A stretch of DNA of 64,000 nucleotides from Nostoc sp. CHAB 5836 (GCF_020829445.1 NZ_JAIVFV010000002.1:48638-112637), one strand, 5' to 3'; positions 25,473 through 36,168 are shown, counted from the stretch's first letter. The notes: a model not told the origin generated them from the letters alone. A program made the numbers and translations.

Positions 25473-27614
25473 ATGCCAAAACAAATTATCATCGCGGAGC
25501 AGCACCAAATTGCTGCGGTTTTTTCTGAAGATCAAATACAGGAACTCGTTGTTGCTACCGGTCATCACCAAATAGGTGATATCTACTTAGGAGTGGTAGA
25601 AAATGTATTACCTGGGATAGATGCGGCTTTCGTGAATATTGGCGACCCAGAGCGCAACGGTTTTATTCATGTTACCGACTTGGGGCCATTGAAGCTCAAG
25701 CGTACCGCAGCGGCAATTACAGAACTACTTGCACCACAGCAGAAAGTTTTGGTGCAAGTAATGAAAGAGCCAACGGGGACAAAAGGGCCCAGGCTCACGG
25801 GTAATATCACCTTACCCGGGCGCTACGTAGTACTGATGCCCTATGGCCGGGGTGTAAATTTGTCCCGACGGATTAAAAGTGAAAGTGAGCGCAACCGCTT
25901 GCGGGCACTAGCGATTTTAGTCAAACCGGCGGGAATGGGTCTGCTCGTGCGTACAGAAGCCGAAGGCAAACCCGAAGAAGCAATTATGGAAGATTTGGAG
26001 TTGCTGCAAAAGCAATGGGAAGCCATTCAGCAAGAAGCCCATTCCACCCGTCCTCCAGCACTGCTCAACCGAGACGATGACTTTATCCAGCGAGTATTGC
26101 GGGATATGTATGGCGCGGATGTAAATCGGATTGTCGTGGATTCCAGTACTGGTTTAAAGCGCGTCAAACAGTACTTGCAGAACTGGAGTGGTGGTCAAAC
26201 ACCGCAGGGATTGTTGATTGACCATCACCGCGATCGCTCCCCAATTTTAGAGTACTTCCGGATCAGTGCCGCCATTAGAGAAGCCCTCAAACCGAGAGTA
26301 GATCTACCTTCTGGAGGTTACATCATCATCGAGCCGACGGAGGCATTAACCGTAATCGATGTTAACTCAGGTTCCTTCACGCGATCGGCAACAGCTAGAG
26401 AAACAGTTTTGTGGACAAACTGCGAAGCTGCAACAGAAATTGCTCGCCAGTTGCGTCTGCGAAATATCGCCGGGGTGATCGTCGTTGATTTTATTGATAT
26501 GGAATCGCGACGTGATCAATTGCAAGTTCTGGAACACTTTAATAAAGCACTCAAAGCAGACAAAGCTCGTCCCCAGATTGCCCAACTCACCGAACTGGGT
26601 TTAGTAGAACTGACCCGCAAGCGTCAAGGTCAAAACATTTACGAATTGTTTGGTGAAACTTGTCCCACCTGTGGCGGTTTAGGACATACCGTGCGTCTCC
26701 CTGGAGAAATCGAAAACCGATTACCAATACCAGTAGAGACACCAGAGCGTGAGCGTTTTGTATCCCTACCTCACCGAGAACCACGCCAGCCATCTGTCCG
26801 CATCCCGGAACCACGAGAAACCTATGATGGATTTGGGGAAGCATTTGACGGCGACTCGGAATTGAGTAACCTAAATCTGATCAATCATCCTAGTTATCAA
26901 GAACTTGATAACAAGCGTCGTACCCGCACTCGCCGCAGTCGAATTGGCATCAATGGGTTAAACGGCAAAGATGAAGCTCGGGTTGTTCCCAATCCCCTGG
27001 CTTTTGTTAACGAGCCAGACTTAGACCTTGATGTGGAACCAGAACTAGGAGTTGTACCAGAGATACCTTCACCCACCCTTGGTAAACCAGGTTGGAGTGA
27101 AAGAGTAGAGCGCACTAAAGTTATCAAAGCAGAACCAGTTAAACCAGTGGTAGAACCGCCGGAAATTAGAACTGTAGAAATGAGCCTCCAAGAACAGGAT
27201 ATGTTTGCCTTGATGGGAATTTCTCCCTTGGTGAAGTTAGAGCAAGAGGTAAAAAATACCAAGTCTGTGATTATTAATGTGATTCAGCCCGGTCAACAGC
27301 CAACGACCCCAACTGAATCAACCTCAGAATCAACTATTATCCAAAAAGCAACACCTGAAATTACTACTATTGTCCAAAAAGCAACACCTGAAATAACCCC
27401 AAGCAAGATACTGACACCAAAAGTTATTCAACCAGAAGAAAAATCTTTGATAGAAGAGACAACCCAAGCATCGGAGTTGACTCCCAATCTTTCGGGACGC
27501 TTGTCTGCCAAAGCCATCCTCGCGAACGAGATTGCAGATGAAAGTGAAGCCAATAGCGCCGCCACTGCTAGCCGTCGCCGCCGCCGTCGTTCCTCAGCGA
27601 TCGAGGATAATTAA
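25473..27614 (+). CDS. rne: Ribonuclease E/G
   Basis: 713 residues. An S1 RNA-binding region lies at about 35-120, followed by the RNase H-like/DNase I-like catalytic core with VIDVNSGSF and VVDFIDM supplying the metal-binding aspartates, and the zinc-link CPTCGG (C397, C400). The C-terminal 270 residues are low-complexity and poorly conserved, except for the end RRRRRRSSAIEDN (701-713). In Anabaena an Arg-rich nonapeptide at this place binds polynucleotide phosphorylase, so this RNase E probably nucleates a degradosome. A good ribosome binding site (gaggaa) precedes the ATG. rnhB starts 9 bases after the stop codon. Confidence 0.95.
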   Translation: MPKQIIIAEQHQIAAVFSEDQIQELVVATGHHQIGDIYLGVVENVLPGIDAAFVNIGDPERNGFIHVTDLGPLKLKRTAAAITELLAPQQKVLVQVMKEPTGTKGPRLTGNITLPGRYVVLMPYGRGVNLSRRIKSESERNRLRALAILVKPAGMGLLVRTEAEGKPEEAIMEDLELLQKQWEAIQQEAHSTRPPALLNRDDDFIQRVLRDMYGADVNRIVVDSSTGLKRVKQYLQNWSGGQTPQGLLIDHHRDRSPILEYFRISAAIREALKPRVDLPSGGYIIIEPTEALTVIDVNSGSFTRSATARETVLWTNCEAATEIARQLRLRNIAGVIVVDFIDMESRRDQLQVLEHFNKALKADKARPQIAQLTELGLVELTRKRQGQNIYELFGETCPTCGGLGHTVRLPGEIENRLPIPVETPERERFVSLPHREPRQPSVRIPEPRETYDGFGEAFDGDSELSNLNLINHPSYQELDNKRRTRTRRSRIGINGLNGKDEARVVPNPLAFVNEPDLDLDVEPELGVVPEIPSPTLGKPGWSERVERTKVIKAEPVKPVVEPPEIRTVEMSLQEQDMFALMGISPLVKLEQEVKNTKSVIINVIQPGQQPTTPTESTSESTIIQKATPEITTIVQKATPEITPSKILTPKVIQPEEKSLIEETTQASELTPNLSGRLSAKAILANEIADESEANSAATASRRRRRRSSAIEDN

Positions 27615-27622
27615 TTTGCTTT

Positions 27623-28279
27623 ATGGTAGAAACGTCGCCAGCACCCTTGGAACAATCCACTTGGCTGGAGTTTTCTACCTTGTTAGGGATTCCAGGGTTG
27701 GTTGCAGGTGTGGATGAAGTAGGGCGAGGCGCTCTATTTGGGCCTGTGGTGGCAGCAGCAGTGATCCTACCAGATCATGCTTTGCCAATACTAATGGCAG
27801 CTAAAATTAAAGACAGCAAAAAGTTGTCTAGTTCTCGTAGAATTCAGCTAGCGCAGCAAATTTGTGGTCTGGCTATAGACTGGAAAATTGGGTTTGCTTC
27901 TACTGCCGAAATTGACAAGATAAATATTTTGCAAGCGACGCTGTTAGCAATGAAGCGGGCTGTGCTGAAGTTAAAGGTACAGCCTGAAATTTGCTTGATC
28001 GACGGCAATCAGTCAATCAAAGACTTGCTAGTGCCGCAACAAACAATAGTTAAAGGGGACGAGCGATCGCTCGCTATTGCCTCTGCTAGTATTGTCGCTA
28101 AGGTTTGGCGTGACGATTTGGTACTGCGTTTAGGATTAAAATACCCTATGTACAACCTGGAGTGTAACAAGGGTTACGGTAGCCAGCAGCATTTGCTGGC
28201 TCTGCAACAATACGGGCCCTCGCCTCTGCATCGTCAGTCTTTTCGCCCTTGCCAAATCAAAATAAGTAGGTCGGCGTGA
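27623..28279 (+). CDS. rnhB: Ribonuclease HII with repeat-encoded C-terminus
   Basis: Cleaves the RNA strand of RNA-DNA hybrids and single ribonucleotides in DNA. The catalytic motif DEVGRG is at 31-36, with further acidic residues in LIDGN. The gene lies 9 bases after rne, so the two are co-transcribed. The last five residues (SRSA after QIKI) and the stop codon come from the family A element that begins at 28263; the original tail has been replaced. The conserved core ends before this point, so activity should be retained. Confidence 0.93.
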   Translation: MVETSPAPLEQSTWLEFSTLLGIPGLVAGVDEVGRGALFGPVVAAAVILPDHALPILMAAKIKDSKKLSSSRRIQLAQQICGLAIDWKIGFASTAEIDKINILQATLLAMKRAVLKLKVQPEICLIDGNQSIKDLLVPQQTIVKGDERSLAIASASIVAKVWRDDLVLRLGLKYPMYNLECNKGYGSQQHLLALQQYGPSPLHRQSFRPCQIKISRSA

Positions 28280-28509
28280 TTAATGTCATTGGTCATTGGT
28301 CATTTGTCATTGGTCATTGGTCATTGGTCATTGGTCATTTGTCATTTGTCATTTGTCATTTGTCATTTGTCATTTGTCATTGGTCATTGGTCATTTGTCA
28401 TTGGTCATTTGTCATTTGTCATTGGTCATTGGTCATTTGTCATTGGTCAGAGTTTTAGAGCTATTTACGTTTCGTAACATAGTTGCATTTATTCCCGCCG
28501 ACTTACTTG
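28263..28509 (+). repeat. Family A element with expanded heptad core
   Basis: The left end TAAGTAGGTCGGCG overlaps the rnhB 3' end and the right end is cccgccgacttactt. The core holds about 23 consecutive TCATTGG/TCATTTG heptads (28286-28449), compared with two to four in other copies. The segment ctatttacgtttcgtaacat is still present. Several apparent small reading frames here are artefacts of the heptads. Confidence 0.85.
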
Positions 28510-28562
28510 ATTCGTAATTCGTAATACTCGCCGGAGGCAAGTGTTACGAATTAGTTAAAGAA

Positions 28563-29150
28563 TTACTCAGCATTGAGGATTGGTAATTCAGTCTTGTCAG
28601 CCTCAAGTCGTCTATCTTTAGTTTGTGATATCACCCAGTAGCGATAATCCGCCAAAAGTTGATTTAATAACCGTTGCTTGACCGACAACAGCACGCTTTT
28701 GAGCAAAGCATTGCCAGTAGTTTCTAAAATCGGTTTAGGAGTGAAGCAAAATGGCGGTGGCAAATCCACCAGCACTTCTAAATCAGCCCTTCCTTCCAGA
28801 CGAGTGCCACTGCGAAACTCTTTGGGAGACAAATGCCCTTTTAAGTTGAGAGCAAAGCGTTGGTTAATATACTCGAAACCCAAGATTTCACAGCCTAGCG
28901 ATCGCAAATAGATTATCCCATTTGATTCTGTCCAGACTCTCATGTCTACAGTAGGTTGAATACTTAGTGACATAAAAGTTAGCGGACGCATTTTCAAGCG
29001 AAATACTTCCTCAGAAAGTTGCTGAATCCGAGTGTTGTCAACCAAAGCCTTAACCAGGCGTTGAGGCTGACGCAAGTAGTGTTGAATGGGAATAGGCTGC
29101 TCTGGAACAGCGATTTCAACCGATTGCGAGGCAGTAAACCGGGTAGCCAT
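28563..29150 (-). CDS. DUF1997 family protein
   Basis: A 195-residue protein conserved in cyanobacteria and plastids, which I assign to DUF1997 from its layout (RFTASQSVEIAVPEQPIPIQ at the start, LPPPFCFTPKPILETTGNAL near residue 140). The SRPBCC-like pattern suggests lipid or hydrophobic ligand binding. Function unknown. It lies opposite the rnhB operon. Confidence 0.78.
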   Translation of the reverse strand: MATRFTASQSVEIAVPEQPIPIQHYLRQPQRLVKALVDNTRIQQLSEEVFRLKMRPLTFMSLSIQPTVDMRVWTESNGIIYLRSLGCEILGFEYINQRFALNLKGHLSPKEFRSGTRLEGRADLEVLVDLPPPFCFTPKPILETTGNALLKSVLLSVKQRLLNQLLADYRYWVISQTKDRRLEADKTELPILNAE

Positions 29151-29488
29151 GAGCGGATCAAAATATTTGTTTCTTAATTTTAATATTTTTTAACAACTTA
29201 GTTCTGATTATTAGAAAAGTACAAAATTTCTTGACCGCCGAGAGAAAAAAAGAGATTTTACTAGTCACCTTGAAAGGGGTAAGATTAGGATTTAAGTCTT
29301 GACAAAAAATCAAGAATATGCATTACTATTCGCTCATAAACTAATATAATTGCTCTTAAATCTTCAGAGGAATTGAGCAAAAAAAAAACTACCATTTTGT
29401 TCAAAAATCTAATAGGAGTCCTATATTTGGGTTCATTTATGTATAAATAAAAATATTTGGGATAAAATACCTTTCCATAAATTCTTCC
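29151..29488. other. AT-rich intergenic region, no gene seen
   Basis: 338 bases of AT-rich sequence between the leftward DUF1997 gene and a family D element. It probably holds the DUF1997 promoter. Confidence 0.3.
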
Positions 29489-29641
29489 TATAGGACTAAT
29501 ATTTGATTTTTGAAATATACGTAGGGTGTGTAAGCCAAGCGTAACGCACCCACCATCTCAAGCTTTTGGTGCGTTACGGCTTACGCCTAACACACCCTAC
29601 AAATACTTAGATTTTTTCAGAAATCAAATATGATTCCTATA
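29489..29641. repeat. Family D palindromic element, complete
   Basis: A 153-bp element with mirrored ends tataggactaatatttgatt and aatcaaatatgattcctata, and an inner palindrome gtagggtgtgtaagccaagc. It lies about 55 bases upstream of the likely pheA start codon, where it may contribute to or displace the promoter. Confidence 0.85.
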
Positions 29642-29695
29642 GTAGTCCGTACCTAGTCCCCAATGCCATTAAACTCCCAACTCAAGGCTAAAAGC

Positions 29696-30595
29696 ATGAC
29701 TTTATTGATCGCACATTTAGGGCCTCCCGGCACTTACGCAGAACAAGCAGCTGTTTTTTATGTAAACTGGTTGAGCAAAAGTACGGGAATTGAAGCTATA
29801 TTATGTCCCTATCCCAGCATTTCTCAATCACTGCACGCCCTTGCGAATAATCAAGCTCAGTTGGCTGTTGTGCCAGTGGAAAATTCTATTGAAGGGAGTG
29901 TTAGCACAACACTGGATACACTCTGGCAGTTGGACAGTTTGCGAATTCAGTTGGCTTTGGTATTACCCATTGCTCATACGTTAATTTCCTGTGCTACTAG
30001 CTTAGATAGGATTCAAACTGTTTACTCTCACCCGCAAGCTTTGGCACAATGTCAGGGATGGTTAGAGCGGTTTCTCCCGACTGTACAGATTATTCCCAGC
30101 AATTCTACAACAGAAGCGCTACAGCGATTAGAACAAGACATAACAACAGCAGCGATCGCTTCTAGTAGAGCAGCTCAACTATACAACCTGCCAATTCTCG
30201 CCAGTAACATCAACGACTATCCAGAGAACTTTACTCGTTTTTGGGTAGTAAGTCAGGGTGAAGCAGAGGCTGGATACCAAGCACCAACAAGAACTACCAG
30301 TCACACATCACTAGCTTTTAGTATGCCTGCCAACACACCCGGAGCATTGGTAAAACCTTTGCAAATATTTGCTCAACTAGGAATTAACCTCAGCCGGATT
30401 GAATCGCGTCCGACGAAGCGATCGCTAGGCGAATACTTGTTTTTCATGGATTTAGAAGCGGATGCTAAGGAAGCGCAAATGCAATCTGCTTTAGCAGAAT
30501 TAACTATCCACACAGAGATCTTAAAAATTCTTGGCGCTTACAATGTTTTACAGATCAGCGCCGTTACTTCAGAAGTTATAACTCCTAACTCCTAA
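29696..30595 (+). CDS. pheA: Prephenate dehydratase
   Basis: Converts prephenate to phenylpyruvate in phenylalanine synthesis. The catalytic domain (about 1-185) has LGPPGTYAEQAA, VPVENSIEGSV and the active-site FTRFWVV. The ACT regulatory domain (about 205-285) has GALVKPL and the phenylalanine-binding ESRP. I chose the ATG at 29696 (MTLLIAHLGPPGTY); an upstream ATG at 29663 adds 11 residues. The last codons (ITPNS) and the stop codon fall in TAACTCC heptads. Confidence 0.93.
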   Translation: MTLLIAHLGPPGTYAEQAAVFYVNWLSKSTGIEAILCPYPSISQSLHALANNQAQLAVVPVENSIEGSVSTTLDTLWQLDSLRIQLALVLPIAHTLISCATSLDRIQTVYSHPQALAQCQGWLERFLPTVQIIPSNSTTEALQRLEQDITTAAIASSRAAQLYNLPILASNINDYPENFTRFWVVSQGEAEAGYQAPTRTTSHTSLAFSMPANTPGALVKPLQIFAQLGINLSRIESRPTKRSLGEYLFFMDLEADAKEAQMQSALAELTIHTEILKILGAYNVLQISAVTSEVITPNS

Positions 30596-30606
30596 CTCCT
30601 AACTTT
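30580..30606 (+). repeat. Heptad repeats at the shared 3' ends of pheA and the LON gene
   Basis: Three TAACTCC units encode the end of pheA and reach to the stop codon of the convergent gene at 30607. The two genes therefore meet in a heptad array. Confidence 0.7.
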
Positions 30607-31254
30607 TCACTTTTCACTAAATGTGTCTTTGAGAACAGCGCGTGCTGCCAAGTGATTACGAGTAGAAGTTAAAATTTCTGCTTCCCGCTCTAAACGAGTT
30701 ACAGTATCTTGCATTTCTAGCAATAACTGTTGCTCTGGAGCGACACCGTAAAGGTTGCTGGCTACCCAATAAGATAACTCTGTAGGTAGATCAGGCAAAT
30801 CTTCTGGCAGTTCAATATTTTGTTCGGTTAATTTAGCTGATAAACGCACAACATCTCGTAGTAGTTGTTCTACTTCAGTTGATAAAGGTCGCAAATCTTT
30901 AGTTGGTGGTTGATCTTCAATCCACTCAACTAAGCCAACACGGTATGGCTTTTCACGAACATACTCTAATACACGAAATCTTTGCTGCCCTAAAGTCATC
31001 ATCTTGATCCGATCATCTGGCAGTCGTTGGTGATGAACAATTTCGGCACAGCAACCAGTGTTTGCAATTGTACCTTTGACTGGATCGAACATCAAAACAC
31101 CGAACCTGCGATCGCTCTCCAAAATCGTGTTCATCATGATTCGGTAGCGAAATTCAAAGATGTATAGGGGTAATGGCCTAGTAGGAAACAAAACTACTTC
31201 GGGTAACGGGAATAGAGGTAGTTCACGGACTGCAATTTTAGAAGATGATGTCAT
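30607..31254 (-). CDS. LON substrate-binding domain protein
   Basis: 215 residues containing only the LON N-terminal (PUA-like) domain: LPLFPLPEVVLFPTRPLPLYIFE at the start (about 12-34), then RYRIMMNTIL. There is no ATPase or protease domain, so it is not Lon itself. These stand-alone proteins are common in cyanobacteria and have unknown roles in protein quality control. It lies downstream of the str ribosomal cluster, separated by a terminator. Confidence 0.88.
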   Translation of the reverse strand: MTSSSKIAVRELPLFPLPEVVLFPTRPLPLYIFEFRYRIMMNTILESDRRFGVLMFDPVKGTIANTGCCAEIVHHQRLPDDRIKMMTLGQQRFRVLEYVREKPYRVGLVEWIEDQPPTKDLRPLSTEVEQLLRDVVRLSAKLTEQNIELPEDLPDLPTELSYWVASNLYGVAPEQQLLLEMQDTVTRLEREAEILTSTRNHLAARAVLKDTFSEK

Positions 31255-31344
31255 TGTTATTTTGGTATAAACTTAATCTTTAAAATTTCTTTTTCTCTGC
31301 TTTTCCCGTTCTTTATCTACATTCTATCATTTGTTTCCTAGCTA

Positions 31345-31377
31345 AATAAAAGCCCTGAGATATATTTCTTCAGGGCT
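31345..31377 (-). terminator. Rho-independent terminator of the str cluster
   Basis: On the minus strand agccctga-agaaatatatc-tcagggct is followed by TTTATTT. It lies about 170 bases after the rpsJ stop, with a heptad repeat in between, and before the LON gene. Confidence 0.75.
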
Positions 31378-31395
31378 ATGTAACTATTCATACTA

Positions 31396-31549
31396 ATGTC
31401 ATTTGTCCTTTGTCCTTTGTCTTTTGTCCTTTGTCTTTTGCTAATGACCAATGACCAATGACCAATGACCAATGACCAATGACCAATGACCAATGACCAA
31501 TGACCAATGACCAATGACCAATGACCAATGACCAATGACCAATGACCAA
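31396..31549. repeat. Facing heptad arrays after rpsJ
   Basis: About six TCCTTTG/TCTTTTG heptads (31396-31438) face about 15 perfect AATGACC heptads (31443-31549). The second array touches the rpsJ stop codon (31550-31552). The two arrays are roughly complementary, so the rpsJ 3' untranslated region could form a long hairpin. Confidence 0.88.
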
Positions 31550-31867
31550 TTAAAGTTTGACTTCGATATCTACACCCGATGGTAGATCCAATTTCATCAG
31601 GGCATCAATAGTCTTAGAAGAGGGCTGGTAAATGTCAATAATCCGGCGATGAGTACGGGTTTCAAAGTGTTCCCGTGAATCTTTATCTACGTGAGGCGAT
31701 CGCAGCACACAATAGATCCGGCGTTTCGTTGGTAAAGGAATTGGGCCTATGGCTGTAGCGTTGGTGCGGTTAGCTGTGTCTACAATCTTCTCGCAAGATG
31801 TATCTAATAAGCGCCGGTCAAAGGCCTGTAAGCGGATTCTAATTTTCTGCTGCTGTAGAGTTGCCAT
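31550..31867 (-). CDS. rpsJ: 30S ribosomal protein S10
   Basis: A 105-residue S10 with the usual [20 protein letters not shown] start and [15 protein letters not shown] loop. It follows tuf as in other cyanobacterial str clusters, 361 bases downstream. A heptad array begins directly after the stop codon. Confidence 0.97.
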   Translation of the reverse strand: MATLQQQKIRIRLQAFDRRLLDTSCEKIVDTANRTNATAIGPIPLPTKRRIYCVLRSPHVDKDSREHFETRTHRRIIDIYQPSSKTIDALMKLDLPSGVDIEVKL

Positions 31868-32172
31868 CTTTAATTTTCCAGGTTCTGCGTAATTAGGGGA
31901 GTATTTACAGGGTGAACTACTCAGACTTGCCTACGGCTGAAGTCTGAGCTTCCCAATTCATCGGGAATAGCCATCATTACTCCGTAGTTTTTTTGGTCTT
32001 ACATTCCCTCCAAGGGCAGGAGTCCTGGTTCCCAAGACCGAAATCTTTTACCCTGAGCGTAGTCGTTCGCAAAGCGATCGCACCAGAAGGGTTCTCTTGT
32101 GACACGTACCTATGGAGCTTGGTTTTCGCTTATGGCATTGGTGGTCAAGATACTTGTTTATAGAGGGAAGAG
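31868..32172. other. Intergenic region between tuf and rpsJ
   Basis: About 305 bases with no gene. A HIP1-type GCGATCGC lies near 32073. It may hold a separate rpsJ promoter, since a strong hairpin lies directly after tuf. Confidence 0.35.
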
Positions 32173-32210
32173 AAAGGAGCAGAGAGGCATTATACCATCT
32201 CTGCTCCTTT
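32173..32210 (-). terminator. Hairpin after tuf
   Basis: A 13-bp perfect stem (aaaggagcagaga and its complement) with a 12-base loop lies 19 bases after the tuf stop codon. The downstream tract on the minus strand is only moderately T-rich, so it may be a partial terminator or an mRNA-end stabiliser. Confidence 0.6.
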
Positions 32211-32228
32211 GTGATGAGCAAAAAGGTG

Positions 32229-33458
32229 CTACTTGATAATTTTGGAGACGACACCAGCACCGATGGTGCGACCACCTTCGCGAATAGCGAAGCGCATTCC
32301 TTGTTCAATCGCGATCGCGTTGATCAATTCTACTGTCATCTTGATGCGATCGCCTGGCATTACCATTTCTACTTCTTTGCCTTCATCTGAGGTGTAGGCT
32401 TTGATGGTACCAGTTACATCTGTTGTCCGCACGTAGAACTGGGGACGGTAGCCAGCGAAAAATGGAGTCTTACGACCACCTTCTTTTTCTGTTAAGACAT
32501 ACACCTCACCTTCAAATTCATTGTGAGGTTTAATCGAACCAGGTTTGGCGATGACCATACCCCGTTCAATATCAGCCTTCTGAATACCGCGAAGTAGCAC
32601 GCCAGCGTTATCCCCAGCCATACCTTGGTCGAGACTCTTCTTGAACATTTCAATACCAGTTACGGTAGTGGCGCGAGTATCTCTGATACCCACTAGTTCA
32701 ACGTTATCGCCAACTTTGACAATACCCCGCTCAATCCGACCGGTGGCGACAGTACCACGACCTGTAATTGAGAACACGTCTTCTACAGCCATCAGGAAGG
32801 GTTTATCAACATCCCGCTCAGGAGTGGGGATGTAAGAATCTACAGCATCCATCAGTTCATAGATTTTGTCTACCCACGGATTTTCTCCTCGTTGGGTCTT
32901 GGGATTCTTGGTCATTGCTTCTAGAGCTTGCAGACCAGAGCCTTTGACGATGGGGATATCATCGCCAGGGAAATCATAGCTGCTTAACAGTTCTCTCAGT
33001 TCTAGTTCTACCAGTTCCAAGAGTTCTGGGTCATCCATCAAATCTTCTTTGTTCAAGAAGACAACCAGACTGGGAACGCCTACCTGTTTTGCCAACAGGA
33101 TGTGTTCACGGGTTTGGGGCATAGGGCCATCGGTAGCAGCTACTACCAGGATACCTCCATCCATCTGAGCCGCACCAGTGATCATGTTCTTCACATAGTC
33201 AGCGTGTCCTGGACAGTCTACGTGAGCATAGTGCCGACTTGCAGTTTCATACTCTACGTGAGCGGTATTGATGGTAATACCCCGTGCCTTTTCTTCGGGG
33301 GCATTATCAATTTGGTCGTAGCCCTTAGCTACAGCCTGACCCATAGCTGCTAAGGTCATGGTGATGGCTGCTGTCAAGGTAGTTTTACCGTGGTCAACGT
33401 GGCCAACTGTACCGATATTGATGTGGGGTTTATTCCTTTCAAACTTTGCGCGTGCCAT
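32229..33458 (-). CDS. tuf: Elongation factor Tu
   Basis: A 409-residue EF-Tu, the usual cyanobacterial length. GTPase motifs are GHVDHGKTT (18-26), DCPGHADY and NKED. It delivers aminoacyl-tRNA to the ribosome. It lies 23 bases after fusA on the same strand. Confidence 0.98.
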   Translation of the reverse strand: MARAKFERNKPHINIGTVGHVDHGKTTLTAAITMTLAAMGQAVAKGYDQIDNAPEEKARGITINTAHVEYETASRHYAHVDCPGHADYVKNMITGAAQMDGGILVVAATDGPMPQTREHILLAKQVGVPSLVVFLNKEDLMDDPELLELVELELRELLSSYDFPGDDIPIVKGSGLQALEAMTKNPKTQRGENPWVDKIYELMDAVDSYIPTPERDVDKPFLMAVEDVFSITGRGTVATGRIERGIVKVGDNVELVGIRDTRATTVTGIEMFKKSLDQGMAGDNAGVLLRGIQKADIERGMVIAKPGSIKPHNEFEGEVYVLTEKEGGRKTPFFAGYRPQFYVRTTDVTGTIKAYTSDEGKEVEMVMPGDRIKMTVELINAIAIEQGMRFAIREGGRTIGAGVVSKIIK

Positions 33459-33481
33459 GAATGCTCATTTCCTTATTTTAA

Positions 33482-35560
33482 CTAAGCGTTCCCTTTGCTT
33501 TTTGCAATGATAGTTTCAGCTACGCTGCGAGGCACCTCTTCGTAGTGGCTGAACTCCATCGTGAAGATACCCCGACCTTGGGTCTTCGACCGGATATCAG
33601 TGGCGTAGCCAAACATGGTCGCCAGTGGAACTTTGGATGCGACCTTAGCGAGTCCCTGTTCAGTGCTTTGGCTTTCAATCTGCCCTCGGCGGGAGATGAG
33701 GTCACCAATGACGTTCCCGATATAGTCTTCAGGAACTTCAACCTCAACTTTCATCATAGGCTCTAAGAGGACGGGTGAAGCTTTCAGCACAGCCTCTTTC
33801 ATCGCCATTGAGCCGGCGATTTTGAAAGCCATTTCCGAAGAGTCTACATCGTGGTATGACCCATCAATGAGCGTCGCCTTGACGTCAATCAACGGATATC
33901 CAGCGAGAACACCAGATTCGCAGCTTTCTTTCATTCCTTGTTCTGCGGGGCCAACGTACTCTTTAGGTACTGTACCGCCGGCAATTTTGGAGACGAATTC
34001 AAAGCCAGTACCGGGTTCTCCAGGCTCCAAATTGATCACAACGTGACCGTATTGACCTTTACCACCACTTTGGCGGATGAATTTGCCCTCAATTTTGCTC
34101 ACAGCTTTCCGAATTGTTTCCCGGTAAGCTACTTGCGGCGCACCTACATTGGCTTCCACCTTGAATTCTCGTAACATCCGGTCTACTAGAATTTCTAGGT
34201 GTAGCTCTCCCATCCCCGCGATCACGGTTTGGTTTGTTTCCGGATCGACGCGGACACGGAAGGTTGGGTCTTCTTCTGAGAGAGATTGCAGAGCCTTGGA
34301 CAGCTTGTCCATGTCGTTCTTGGTTTTGGGTTCAACCGCTACCGAGATCACTGGCTCAGGAATGAATAGGGATTCCAGAATTACTGGCGCTCCATCATCA
34401 CAGAGCGTGTCACCTGTCAAGGTGTCTTTCAATCCCAGAGCTGCTCCTAAATCACCCGCTCGCAGTTCATCGACATCTTGCCGATCATCTGCCTTCATCA
34501 GAACTAAGCGGGAAATCCGTTCTTTTTTATTCTTACTAGCGTTGAGAACGTAGCTGCCCTTTTTCAGGACACCAGAATAAACGCGAACAAATGTCAGGCG
34601 ACCGTAAGGGTCAGCCATAATCTTGAATGCCAGAGCTGCTAGGGGTTCGTTGTCATCAGCCCGCCGCTCAACGGTATCGCCATTGGGCAGTAAGCCTTGA
34701 ATTGGCGGTACTTCACTTGGCGATGGTAGGTAATCGACAACGGCATCCAGCATCAATTGCACGCCTTTGTTTTTGAATGCCGAGCCACACAGTACTGGTA
34801 CGATTGTGCCAGCAACTGTGCCTTTACGCAGTCCAGTGGCGATTTCGTCTTGCGTCAGTTCTTCGCCCTCGAAGTACTTAGCCATCAGAGCGTCATCAGT
34901 TTCTGCCACTGCTTCTACTAGCTTGACGCGGTATTCATCTACTTGCCCTTGCAATTCGGCGGGGATATCAGTTTCCTGGATATCGGTTCCTTGGTCATTT
35001 GCGTAAATATACGCACGTTGCTTTACGAGGTCGATGATGCCTTGGAATTCGGTTTCACTACCAATTGGTAGTTGAATCGCGATCGCATTTGCCCGCAAGC
35101 GATCGCGCATTTGCTCGTGAACTTTATAGAAGTTCGCTCCAGTGCGATCCATCTTGTTGATGAAGGCGATCCGAGGAACTTTGTAGCGGTCTGCTTGTCG
35201 CCACACTGTTTCAGACTGCGGTTGCACGCCGCCCACAGAACAAAATACTGCGATTACACCATCCAACACGCGCATGGAACGCTCAACTTCAATTGTGAAG
35301 TCTACGTGACCGGGAGTATCGATAATGTTAATTTGATGATCATTCCAACTGGTACTGATAGCAGCAGCAGTAATGGTGATTCCCCGCTCCCGCTCCTGCT
35401 CCATCCAGTCTGTGACGGCAGTTCCTTCATGAACTTCGCCAATTTTATGAATTATCCCAGAGTAAAATAATATTCTCTCTGTTGTTGTTGTTTTGCCCGC
35501 ATCTATATGCGCCGCAATACCAATGTTGCGTACTTTCTCTAGCGGGATCGTGCGTGCCAC
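33482..35560 (-). CDS. fusA: Elongation factor G
   Basis: A 692-residue EF-G that catalyses translocation. G motifs AHIDAGKTT (about 17-25), DTPGHVDF and NKMD are present, as is the domain IV region [11 protein letters not shown]. Part of the str cluster, between rpsG and tuf. Cyanobacteria may have other EF-G copies elsewhere. Confidence 0.98.
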   Translation of the reverse strand: MARTIPLEKVRNIGIAAHIDAGKTTTTERILFYSGIIHKIGEVHEGTAVTDWMEQERERGITITAAAISTSWNDHQINIIDTPGHVDFTIEVERSMRVLDGVIAVFCSVGGVQPQSETVWRQADRYKVPRIAFINKMDRTGANFYKVHEQMRDRLRANAIAIQLPIGSETEFQGIIDLVKQRAYIYANDQGTDIQETDIPAELQGQVDEYRVKLVEAVAETDDALMAKYFEGEELTQDEIATGLRKGTVAGTIVPVLCGSAFKNKGVQLMLDAVVDYLPSPSEVPPIQGLLPNGDTVERRADDNEPLAALAFKIMADPYGRLTFVRVYSGVLKKGSYVLNASKNKKERISRLVLMKADDRQDVDELRAGDLGAALGLKDTLTGDTLCDDGAPVILESLFIPEPVISVAVEPKTKNDMDKLSKALQSLSEEDPTFRVRVDPETNQTVIAGMGELHLEILVDRMLREFKVEANVGAPQVAYRETIRKAVSKIEGKFIRQSGGKGQYGHVVINLEPGEPGTGFEFVSKIAGGTVPKEYVGPAEQGMKESCESGVLAGYPLIDVKATLIDGSYHDVDSSEMAFKIAGSMAMKEAVLKASPVLLEPMMKVEVEVPEDYIGNVIGDLISRRGQIESQSTEQGLAKVASKVPLATMFGYATDIRSKTQGRGIFTMEFSHYEEVPRSVAETIIAKSKGNA

Positions 35561-35697
35561 AGCTACCTCCTATAGTTTTTGCCTCATGATATCTTGTATA
35601 TTACTCTTTGTTAAGATTCTATACTTTTACGGAAAACCGTCTTTTTTTGTAAATCCACGATATACCGCTTCGGGAGTGGGATATATCGCTTTTTTAC

Positions 35698-36168
35698 TTA
35701 GTAACGATAATGTGCAAATGCTTTGTTAGCTTCCGCCATCCGGTGCGTTTCTTCCCGTTTGCGAATGGCATTTCCAGTTTCGTTGGCAGCATCCATTAAC
35801 TCATTTGCCAGTTTGCTTGCCATTGTCCGGCCTGGTCTAGACCGGGAATATTGCACTAACCAACGCAGTGCTAGGGTAGTACCCCTTTCTGTACGCACTT
35901 CCATTGGTACTTGGTAGGTTGCTCCACCTACTCGCCGAGCTTTTACTTCTACTAAAGGCGTGGCATTTCGCACTGCTCTTTCAAAGGTTTCCAACGCAGC
36001 GTTACCAGTGCGTTCTTCAATAGTTTTCAATGCTTCATAAACAATCCGGGCGGCAAGTGATTTCTTGCCATGACGCATGATCCGCCTGATAATCATGCTC
36101 ACAAGGCGACTGTTATATACGGAGTCAGACGGAACTGGGCGCCTTTGAATAACACCACGACGAGACAT
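35698..36168 (-). CDS. rpsG: 30S ribosomal protein S7
   Basis: 156 residues, [20 protein letters not shown] at the start and the conserved [12 protein letters not shown] segment. It initiates assembly of the 30S head. It lies 137 bases before fusA. The gap to rpsL upstream is unusually long (624 bases). Confidence 0.97.
   Translation of the reverse strand: MSRRGVIQRRPVPSDSVYNSRLVSMIIRRIMRHGKKSLAARIVYEALKTIEERTGNAALETFERAVRNATPLVEVKARRVGGATYQVPMEVRTERGTTLALRWLVQYSRSRPGRTMASKLANELMDAANETGNAIRKREETHRMAEANKAFAHYRY

Noticed and set aside
28276..28517. Three overlapping small frames translating as [19 protein letters not shown] repeats
   Set aside because: They are translations of the heptad array in all three frames and have no start signals or conserved sequence.
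31338..31535. 65-residue frame [13 protein letters not shown]
   Set aside because: Same heptad artefact on the minus strand after rpsJ.
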